The notes beneath the pieces were generated by a model that was given only the letters and a program-made list of their open reading frames with translations, ran no database searches and had not been told where the DNA came from. Position numbers and translations under genes: made by a program. From Schistosoma mansoni (Eukaryota; Platyhelminthes; Trematoda; Strigeidida; Schistosomatidae), in the NCBI RefSeq assembly GCF_000237925.1, contig NC_031501.1, positions 2,616,505 to 2,680,504 on the forward strand: a stretch of DNA of 64,000 nucleotides, given 5' to 3'. Below, piece after piece: positions 11,101 to 23,261 of this stretch (positions are counted from its first letter, which is position 1; each line of letters begins with the position of its first letter).

Positions 11101-14100
11101 CTCAGCTACTGAGTCTTGATAGCCACTTGCTTGTACAATGTGGTGAACATCAACTTTGAGACTCAGGTACATCTAGCTGACAAGTCCCAAATAGAACGAA
11201 ACGCGCGTCATGGATTGTACTGCTAGCCACCGTCCATCTTTGCTTATAAGGCTATATCGAGGCAATACGCATAGTATGCACATATACCAATTAGAGACTG
11301 ACCAGTTGCAGTCCTAACACGTCGATGGGAAGATTCAAACAAACAATACTAAGTATTTTACGGATTATTATTCTTATTGTGTCTGCCTATGAAATAAGTG
11401 AATTATTGTATGTTAGTATTACATCTATTGTAAGATTGAATTGTACTTACTAACTCTTGCTAAAGTGTTTGTTATTCCTTAACTATAGCTAACTTACTAT
11501 TCAAATCTTGTTCCATTCTCTCCCACTTATGACTTGTTTGTATGTAAACGATACTTTTCCATTTGTTAGTGTATTTTCATCTGATTATTTATGCAATATA
11601 AACTCATGAGTATTTGAGTTATGATGAACCCTTACCGTACAATAGAGAAGATAGTTGTTTGTTATCTGCACCATTTGGTAGATCGACAACCAATAGGCAT
11701 TACGATCATTCTTTTCATTGGTAAAATATACGATCGGTGCTATTTGACATTAAGCGAGCGTAATCAATAATCAGATTATATAATACCAATGATCCCCTAA
11801 TAATGAATAATCTGATGACATACTCTCTAATACAATACGAAAACGTATTCCAATGCTTCCATGTTTTCCCAGGTTGTCTAGCTTCAATTGACTCACGCTT
11901 TCAACTATGAAAATACTTATTCTTCTACCCGAAGTTCGTACTGATGATATCATTCAGAAGAACAATTGAAAGCTCCACGATCAAACTAACCAGTTCAAAG
12001 AATTAAACTTCATCTTCATTGAAGATCATAACAAGAAATACTTACTGATGAATAATATTTTTGTTCTTCACTTAATTCATAAGTTTGTGTAGAATTGAAT
12101 ATTTCTTGTTGTTTATATTGTACATTATCAATTTGTTTTTTACACCATTCCGATATACATGACAACAATTCTTTATCTGGTGTAATTGGACGAAATTGTT
12201 GATTATATAAATCAGTTTGTATATTTGTCCAAGTTTCAGCTATCTTAATAAAAGAATAGGAATATTCATATAATCATTTGTAAAAGTATACCATATGAAT
12301 GAAACTAAGTGACTTATTCAGTAGTCAACAAATCAGTCAGTCAGTCAGTCAGCTACAACGTAGGACCAGGCAGATATATGCATCGGTCCAAGTTGCCATA
12401 CCTCACACATTAGCACAACAAGATGAACACCAAATTTATAGAAGTAGTTACTTCAATGGTGGTTTGCCCCCAAATGCCCTGGTACGGTCGAGAGTGGGGA
12501 GAGTCCGCTCTACCTCTCCAAATGCTCTCACATGACCACGCGTATACAGCCTCTGTCAGGGAAGTCCTACTCACTGCCTTCTCACAGTGGTGGGGGTGTT
12601 GTTTACGAAATTGAGAGGACGAAAAGCGAATGTCTGGCGCTCTAACCGGGTTGGTGGACATGGCTAGTTCAACTACGGGAGTTGGAAAACCCTCATTCCG
12701 AACCAATGGTGCACATGGTCTCCAGGATCCTTAAGGAACAAAAGGCGTATGAATCAATTGTTGGTCACCGGCCACCATGGGACTGCATCGCCTCACGATG
12801 CTTCACTGCTTTGTGGACTAGACCTTTAGGTCAAAGGCTCCGGATGTGACCCCCTAAGAAAACAACCTGCTTGAGTTTGAGCACTTGGTCAGTATCACAG
12901 CCCTCACACAAATCAAATGAGATTTGTGAGGCGCATATATATCTGGTGCTTCCTTGTACCAATATTTATGTGTTTAAATAAATAAATAAAATACAATGGT
13001 GGTAATATATAAAAGAAAGATTGCATATAGTGATATAATACAGGAAGAAAGAATTAATTCTTAGAAAGTGAGGTATAAAGTAATTTTAATCCTACAGTTT
13101 AAAGCAAGACAAAGAGTGTGTACACCTATGCCATTGTGATTGATTTTGAACCAAGTCATTCAGAGTCTACTACCATTGTTTATGATAGACACGCGGACCC
13201 CCAACCAAGTAGTTTGCATCTATCAACATTGCTCAGATCAGAATTTAGTGCCCTAACCATCCCCTATACCATTCAGTGTAGAGCGTCGTGGTAATCGGTG
13301 TTCAGGCATACGTAATGTTGGGGATGTCAAATCCCCAGAACTTACTTGATAATTGGCTTAATCTTGTAATTTTATTTTGAAAATTTGAATTTAGCTGTTT
13401 TCGCACCAAAAGCGCTCTTTTTACCTTCACGTCATATTTCCCACTTGTAAACTATCTTAAACGCTATTGATCCATTGTTTCTTTGAGTGTGCTATTTTAT
13501 AATGATTCCCAAGGACAATTTGTTGCTGTATACATATACGTTTAACTTTTTCCCCTTATGATTGCTGTGCTTCTGGCTGCTACGGAATATATTTCCCCCG
13601 CTTCCAACTTGGACTTCTTACTCTAGTTAGCTGGGTCGCGTCAGAATAGCTAGCTTATCGGTCTCTGGTCACAAGTCTTTGTTCCGTTCGCTAACTAGTG
13701 AATTCGTAACGCTTCAGGCATAACATATTGGCGACGGGGATGGGATGTGGCCCAACCATCTCAGTCGATGAAAAGCAATGAAATTACACTGGAATAATAA
13801 TTTTGAGTCATTATTCGTCATATTCAAAGAAAAGTAAAGTGTACTTACACAATATGAGATATACCAGTATAGTTATGGTTCATATTACTTATGTTGACAG
13901 ATATAAGTAGTTTATAGCATCAATTGGAAGTGGAATGCATGGTAGCAAAAGATTGGTATGATTCAGAAAGTAATTGTAATGACAACAGAATTGAAAGAAT
14001 CATAAAGCATATAAAGGATAACTGATGAAAGACGTGGGGATTATGTATTTAATGTGCGGTTCTTATATTTTATGAAGGCATTTAGTAATTTTGCATTCAT

Positions 14101-17100
14101 CAATAAATTAGTTTATCCCAACCTGAGTTCTTGTTCACCACATAGTAAGTAGAAGTTATAACCTGTAAAGAGGTTTCATCATCAAATGACATCAGCTATG
14201 ATGTAAAAATGTTAGTTATGTAACAAGAGTTAAATTAGAGGTATCTGCTGGATTTATGAATAAGGTTTACGGTTTTCATGACGATCTGATGCCATCTGTA
14301 ATTCAATAAAGCTTTACCATCCTTTCGTTTAGAAACTTAGTAAAGAACATGATTTAGAATTAGGGGTTAGAGTAAGCGAATACTACCTACGATGGAACAA
14401 ATCACATTGAATACTCTAACATAGAGTCAATATCAGGAGCAAATATTTCTTCCTATTCATGTTTAATGTTCGATTGCATTGAAGTTATCTTTTATAGCCA
14501 TTTTGCAGCATTCTAGAGACCAGATATTACTAGTGTTCATTCAATTCATAATAATATACTAGCTATCTTTCATTGGCTTCACAAAGCTGCACAGAAAATC
14601 TGTGAAATACTATCCTAATTCTGATTTATTTATTTAAAAGATCTTTGCGAAGGTCCAAGCTTGGATCGAATCGCTTAGTAAAAATTTGAATTTTACGTAA
14701 AGTTCAATCTTTGACATTATTGGCGTGTGTGTTATTGATGTTGACAGATATAAGTAGTATGTATTACCAATCGAAAGTAGAATGCCTGAAGGCAGAAAGT
14801 TGAGAAAATCGAAGAGAAAAGAATGAGAACAAAGAATGATTGGTATGGAAATGGAATAACAAGTAAGTCTGAGATAACTGATAGATATTTTGCAATGAAA
14901 TCATTACTGTATGGTTCACAGTTTTTACAAAGATATTCTCTGTGTATTAGTGAAAAGTTGTACAGGTGGAGCTGAAGCGATTACAAAGTGTTTCATAGAT
15001 TTTTAGTGATTCTTAAAACGATATCACTATGTCTTATGATTTCTGAATCTTGTGTGGATAGTCTCAATATTGCCATCAAGTTACAAACATTTAAAGCAAA
15101 TATGGATGGTGGCCTATAGTGGAATCCATGACTCGGGTTCGTTCTATTCAGGACTTATCAGTTGGATGTACCTGCATCCCAGTGCTGATATTCATGCTGA
15201 TGCTGAAAATCAAATGCAGTTCAAAATGACAATTGCAATATTCAAGTAACTAATATAAAATAATTAAAATTCACTGGATTGCTCAAGTCAGTGGCTAAGT
15301 GAACTCAGTGATCAAGTGGATAGCGTGTTAAAACTTTGAAACAAAAAATACTTGATTCGAGTCCCAGTGCAATTATTGATGCTAGGAAGCAAGTAGATAC
15401 AGCTGATGAGTCCCTATTCCAATACTAACATCTATCCAACTACGTTTATTACAATAGTATGAAGTTAGTGGTTTCCTTACCTTCAAATCAAGATACGATT
15501 CTATTTTCTTCAATGTAATCTGATCTTTATATGTAAGATTCTCTTGATTATTAAAACCAAGTCGTAAAAACAAAGCGTATATATTCATTTGAAGGCTGGT
15601 GTTTTGCTTCATTGTTGATGTATCCGAGAGATCTTTTACGTTGTCTACATCTAAGTTTTGTTTTATAAAAAAATATTAAATCGATACAGATAAGAAGAAA
15701 ATATCAGTTTGATCATAATGATAAACTGTCAATTGAATTAAGGTATCACTTACTTACTTACTTACGCCTATTACCCCTCGTGGAGGAGCATAGGCTGCAC
15801 ACCAGCATTCTCCATTCAACTCTGTCTTGGGCAAACCTTTCCAGTTGTTTCCAGTTCTTATTCATCCTTTTCATATATGCTTCTATTTCCCGGCGTAATG
15901 TGTTCTTTGGTCTCCCACTTTTTTGCTTCCCTTCCGGATTACAAGTTAAAGATTGCCTCGTGATGCAGTTTGGTGATTTCCTCAATGTATGTCTGATCCA
16001 CTTCCTACGTTTTTTCCTAATTTCCTATTCAACTGGAAGCTGGTTTGTCCTCTCCCAAAGAAGTCTGTTGCTGATGGTATCCGACTAGTGGATGTCGAGT
16101 ATCTCGCGTTAACAACTGTTTATAAATACTTGTACCTTCTTGACGATGGATGTAGTAGTTCTCCACGTTTCAGCTTCGTACAGTAGGACTGTCTTGACGT
16201 TCGAATTGAAGATTCACATTTTGAAGTTAGTTGACAGTTGTCTTTAGTTCCATATGTTGAATTAAGTTATGCGAGATTCATAATGACTTAAATGCTTGTC
16301 TCTAGTTGAGGTTCATATTATGGTGTGATTTAATTGTGTTTGGAGTATAAATCAATAATTTACTGTGGTTTATTTAAAGTGATTTTACAAAATCATATTT
16401 TTTTCTTTGGTACTAATACTGAAACTTTAGGTTGTTTGTTAGTTGGAGGCAATCGATAGAAAACACTGACTGACCATAGTTTCGTGCTAGTATGCACTCG
16501 TAAAAAAGATGAAATAGTAATAGTTTAGTATCAGAAGGGGTTTTGTGGATATAATAGTAATTTTAATCGTTGAATCACTTGAAGCTAGACCACCATGGAA
16601 AGCCCGGAAGCACTGAACGGCCGTTTCGTCCTATTGTGGGACTCCTCAGTAGTGCACATCCACGATCGCTAGATTTGGACCCAGGACCTATCAGTTTTGC
16701 GCGAGAGCGCTTAACCGCTAGACCAATGAGCCGGCATCCAACGGTTACAGCTAGATCACCATGGAAAAAATGGAAGCACTAGACGTCTGTCTCACCCTAG
16801 TATAGGACTCCTCAGCGGCAGCTCGCATCCATAAGTAGTCCCATACTGGGACGGAACGGCCGTTCAGAGCTTTCAGGTTTAGGTTCAATGGTGGTCTTAC
16901 TTAAACTGATTCATGAATTCAACTATTAAAAATTACTACAATCTTCACAAAACCCTCCTTCTGATATAGTAATGTTGAGGTGAATGATACTCTCTGGTAG
17001 AGTTAATCCCCTATCATTCAGATTCACATTCAATGATGTTATTACTGAGCTATTTTGGTTACAACCGACCATGCGTAGAAGTAAGATGTACTTACATTTC

Positions 17101-20100
17101 ATTGATTAGTATTAAGTAACCAGTGCCATGTATGTAAAGTCCTTCTTAATGTTAATCGATTCATTTATGATATTTTATAATGTGTTTCTTTTGAAACTTA
17201 TGTTACCATTTTCTCAAAAATGTTTACTATTGGAAGGTAACCATATGAATACTGTTTGGTTTCTGTGATGAAACGATTTTTAGGCATATCAATCAATAGT
17301 TGTCATTTATTCTTTGAATTAGATCATCGATTGAACTCTTTCTTAGAAATCAGTTAAGAATTCAATCTTAGAAGTACTCGATGCACACAAATCAGGCATA
17401 ACAGTTTTCCTAAGATCATGAATACTATACTAAAGGTAACAGTAAGTAAACCCGCTGATTATAGTTTCACACTTACAACATACTGGATATTTATTGATAT
17501 GAAGTTTTTTTAGATTACAGCAGTATGAATTGAATTGTTTTGTCCGATTTTTCATTGGTATCGAATGTCAACATTGTAATGTTACGTTACTTAAATCTTA
17601 GGGTATAAAAGTGTGAATAGCATACTAGTTTTGCATTGTACATTTGTTGAGGATGATAGATCCCCAGAACTCAATGAGAAAGATCCTAATTTCGTAATTT
17701 TATTCTGAAAATTTGAATTTTATGTTTTCGCGCCGAGACGCTTAGTTGACCTACAGCTTACATTTCCCACTCAGAAATCCCTAACTGTCATTGGTTGGCG
17801 AATTTTTTTTTGTACGCTATTTTATGGTTCTCTCAAGGCCGTTTCTATCATTGTATAAATAAGCTTGATTTGTGTGCTTAGGGGTCTTGTATTTTGTGGG
17901 TGCTTGTAGAATACATTCACTACGCCTCATCAAGATTTCTTGATCTAGTTATCAGGGCTGGGTACAATGGATTAGAATTAGCCTATCGTATGACTGTGTC
18001 ATTGACCTTCATCCTGTTTACCGAGTAATGTGAACTCGTCATAGCATCAAGCATATCAACATTAAATTAATCAACATTTTCTTACTTTTCACTTACGAAA
18101 TTGTTTTTGTTGACTTTTAAGGTTTTTCAATCTTTTCTCTTCCCATCTCCAAATATAACAGAGTAATTGTGCTAAACTAGGTCCATTTAACCATATATTA
18201 ATAGATTCTCCTTCTTCTTCTTCTTCATCATCATCATCATCATTAACCTCTTCGATTTCACAAGGATTTATGGAATCTTGATTGAAAGTCTCTTTTGAAT
18301 TCACTTCTTTTTCATTTGCTGTGTTTAAATGTACCTGATTACTATGACTATTATTAGTACTATTGTTATCAGTAGTATGTTTAGTAGTGTTTGAAATAAT
18401 CTTGTGTAATCTAGTTGAGACAACAGGGTCAGGTGATTTAATCAATAAAGAAGTTGTTAATTCTAAATGACTTAATTGTTGTTTCATTGGATTTCTGCTG
18501 GTGTTACTCAATGCAAATCTATTATCTTTATCATAATCGTCATTATCATAAAGATTATCATTCAATGAATGAATTCCAGACCAACAGGATAGATATGGTA
18601 AACATTTAGGATTCTCTGTCAAATCTACTAAACAACCTAAGAGATGATTGATTGATTCAAGTGGGTACCACTTTCAAAGGAACAAAATAAAAGGAGAATA
18701 AAAAAATAGTAATCGGATTATTTCAGAAGATTTTTTAATTTAAAAAGCAAAGGACTAACTTGGATGATACTCGATCGAATCCTTGTTCTGAAAATGGTCG
18801 AAATATGATAATGTACATTTGAATAATTATTGCGTAGTGATTAATGTTATGTTTGTCAAAACCTTTTCAGTGTTCATCGAAATTTATTGACCAGTTTGCA
18901 ATGTGGCCACGAATCTAATTGACTTGACATCGCGTGCAATATGTTAGGCTGTTGAATGGCTAATGTTAATCGATAATAAAGACTGATTGATCAAGGTTTC
19001 GTACTGAATGTGTGTCATCAACAAGGTGTACCTGTGACTTCTAGAGAACTTGTGTTCCTTGGCGACTTCAATGAAATGTCGCCTACTCTCACAATCTGGG
19101 TTACTGAGGATCACTTCCCTTAGGAAGTAGCAGCTCTCTCAAGATTACAGGTACACCTTTCTTATAAGTCCCAAATAACATTAAACCTAGGTTCAGGATT
19201 TCGAAACAATTACTAGTATGAAACCTTATATATAGCCATCGAATTTGAACGCTTTGTGAATAATATGCCAATCGTATCAGCTACATTTCTCAGAAAATAC
19301 TTTTGACATGTTTTTGACATACTACTTGTTTCTATTTACTCTAAAAATATGTAATATGTCAACTGTGCCACTTTCATTTAGTTAAAGGATAAAACAACAA
19401 TGAAGATTCCTATTTACTCAAACCTACAATTAGAAAGACGAACAAACAAATGGTAACTTTGCAGTAAAACTGAATGAAGAGGGTTTATGGAGAAAATTTT
19501 TCGATTGTGTGTTTGACATCACTAACTGGTCTTAGACAACTAGGATGCACTGAATAGTTGTTTCGTATGAGTGTAGGACTGTTCAGCAGTAACAATGCAC
19601 AACCTTGCCGTGGATCAAATTCATCACCTTCAGGTTTGAAGATTAATGCTTGGCCTAAGATCATTCCATGATGTAAACAACGAAATTCAACATTCACCAT
19701 AGACCCGTTAAAGGAACTGTCACGTTCGTTTACATTCTTTAACCGGCGGGACTAAACTTTATGGACTAGCCAATCAGAAGCTTTCGCGGGTTTTCAAGTT
19801 CACGGCGCTAAGTTCGGTACCTGATGATTACGTACGATCGGTTTACAGCGGATTTTAGAGAAGACGTGATAATTCAGCGTCTACAAGAGACGGGATTATT
19901 AAGAAGTTCCTATACTTGTGACTGTGGTACCCGAATGACTTTTTTCGCTCAATCAGGATTAAGGTTAAGACCCTAACCCTAAACCATACCAAAATACCAA
20001 CAACATTGAAGATATGTGGTCGAGGCTAAAAGAATTGTTGAGACCTTATCATGGCTCCAGAGGCCGACTACAATGGAGCCATATGGATGAGTTCCTGTAC

Positions 20101-23100
20101 CGTATGCACTATGATTTTAGAACTTCTGAACCTATATCTGACCTTGAGAAGTTTTTGAGCCATGTAAAAGAACAGTATCCACTTTAATTTTTTCAGTTTT
20201 GTATAATATATTTTTACTGTATACTAGCTGTCTTCCGATTGGCTAACATTTCTCAAGGTCATTTAAGACTCGTTCAAAGGTCGTCCATAAAGTTTAGTCT
20301 TGCCCTTTAACCTTGTTCTCTTTTCACCCAAGTCCTTTTTTGTATATTGGTTCATACTACTTATTGACATACAGTAACCAGTTACATTTCCAATAATTTA
20401 TGAACATAAGGTATGACGTTCGTTTATTTGTTGTGTAATATTTTAAGATATTTACATAAGCTAGTACTATCCACTGTATTTATTAATGTAATTAAAACAT
20501 CTAAACCATTGTAATAGTCATTTAAAGTTTTATGCATGCCTTTGATATTTATTTCCATAGTTGTGTACTGTTAGTTCTTATTTCGATTGTTATTAGTCAT
20601 TGTTGACTTAAGACGAATACGCTATTGTATGTTGTAGTCGATGTTTGTGTTATCACTACAGGAAGCCTATCTATTTCTGGACATATGGACAGATTAATCG
20701 CCGAAGATACATCAGGAGTTTGGGTTTGTAACTAATTTACATATATTTTATAATAACAGAAACGTTCTTTAGATCAATAGTTATTTTGCATCCCGGTTTC
20801 ATGAGTATCTCAATCGTGTAATTTTATGACTCGATAGAATCAACAGAAATATTAATTATGTGCTCACCAGTGACTAGTTTTGGGAATTTATTCTCAAATT
20901 TTTAGTATGAAGCTGTGATCAGTGGATCTAAATAGGTAAGGTTTGAAGCAGTTATTCACTGATGATACGGGGGAAATGATTGCGCACTGTTGTGACGAGT
21001 GATGTCCAAAATCTGATACTGATACATGATGTGCTACGTGCTTACCGCCTCCAACCAACTACTTGAGCAAGAACAAAAGTGAGTGAAAAAGTGTATCGAG
21101 CTACTGAATGAAATGCACAAATACTCATTAATATATATGTCAGTCTCTCATTAGGAAATTGATCCACTTTTTAGCCAGTGAAATGTACTTGTCTATCAGG
21201 TCACTTTTGATTAGTATCGATCAATCTTATCATTAGTCTACTTCTAATTGACTCTTCATATCACGTACAATTATAAATCAGTTTAAGTTAGAAATGTAAC
21301 CTATCGGATGAGGGCTCAGTGGGTGAAAGGTACATTCATCCATCCATGTGGGGATGGGGTCTATCGAAATCATGCAAACTGCATTATGAGATAATCTCTA
21401 ACTGAGAATGTTTAATGGAAACGGAAAGAGTAAGGTTAAAGAACACACTGAGTCGATAATTAGAAGCAGACATGAAAAGGATGAATATCAACTCGAAAGA
21501 AGTGGAAAGGATTGTCCAGAACAAGATTGGATAGAAAATTCTGATAAGAATCCTATGCTCATCTGTAAGGATGGCTCGTTGTCAAACTCAAAGAAGCCTC
21601 AAGAAGTCCAGAAACAACCGAAGACATTTCATCGAATCACCGCTAGTGGAACATTCTAGAATATCGGTGTGTAGCCTGTGCTCATCCAACTGTCATCTCT
21701 TCAGTTAGTCATAGAATAGATGGACTGCAGTGACTAGTAAGATCCAGAACGCTTGTTGTTTTGTCTTACTCAGGATTCGTCAGCCAGATATACCGGGATC
21801 TTACTTGATGTTCACTCCGTGATTCGAACTCAGTACCGTCGACTTCAAGTGCCAGCGCACTATCCACTTAGCTGCTAAACCCACATAACTATCTTACTTA
21901 TGCAAGAAGTACGAATCTCAATTTAATCTGTCATGGTTTGCCAATATTTCGATTGACTTAGTCAATCTGAGATCAGGTATATCTAGCTGAGTCGGGAATT
22001 GGAAGCAGACATAAAAAGGCTGAATATCAACTGGAAAGAAGTGGAAAGGATTGTCCTGGACAAGATTGGATCGAGAGTGCTCGTCAGCGGCCTATGCTCC
22101 TTCACGAGGGTTAACTTCAATATGTAAAATAATAATATTACATTATAAATCTTATTTCATTACCTCTAATAAATTAAGTAAATATGTTGCACCATTATTC
22201 ATTAAAAAATAATTTTCACAATTATTTGAACCAATTATACAACACCATATTGTTTCAATTAATGAATAAGCTAATTGTATTAATGGTTCACGTTGTATTA
22301 TAATCAATTGATTTGTAACCATGGATTTATTCAATTTTTCATTTGATTGTATAAGTAAACGATATTGAATAGATTCAATAAATGCAAAACGTTTTGTTAA
22401 TTGTTTTAATAATTTATTAATTGAATTAATACCATCTACACCGATCATTTGTTTTCTATATAGAATAAAAGATTCAAAGAGAGATTCAAAGTTAATTGAA
22501 ATAAGGAGTCTATTGAAGGTAGACTACCATGGAACACATGGAAGCACTGGACGGCCATTTCATCCTATTGTGGAACACCTGAGTGGCAGTGCGCATCCAC
22601 GATCCCGTCTCACGAGATTCGAAACCAGGACCTATCAGTCTCGCGTGCGAGCGCTTAACCTCTAGACTACCGAGTCGGCATCCAACGGTGTAAATGTCTA
22701 ACTTTAACCAATTACGAATTTGAGCAATCATTCACCAATGTCTTCAGTGAGTTAATATCTCCAAACAGACTTGGTTAAACTCCACTGGTTAATGCTTCTC
22801 ACTAGTACTCGAGGAAATACCTAATGGAGCCAGTCACTAGTGAGTATATCATTATTATCAGAAGGGGATTTTGTGAAGATTTTAGTAATTTCATATAGTT
22901 GAAATCATGAGTCAATTGAAGCTAGACCATCATGGAAAACCCGGAAGCACTGGAAGGCCATTTCGTTCTATTGTGTTTGTTTCTAACTAAATACCATTCT
23001 TGTATAAGCAATGATAAATGGTAATTAGCGATGAGATCGAGGATCTGCACTTTGTCCTATATGAGATGGATTAGTTAGATGTCAAGGGAATCCTCTTAGA

Positions 23101-23200
23101 ATGTGAAAAAAGAGACTGATCGATTGTTAGATCCTAGTGAAGACATAAGTACGGGTAACTATTAAAGGGAGCTATTAATGGATGATTATTCTCTCTCTCT

Positions 23201-23261
<61 letters not shown>

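Noticed and set aside
19965-19985. CCCTAACCCTAA, two telomere-like units
   Set aside because: Only two units, inside the Merlin element; chance is enough.
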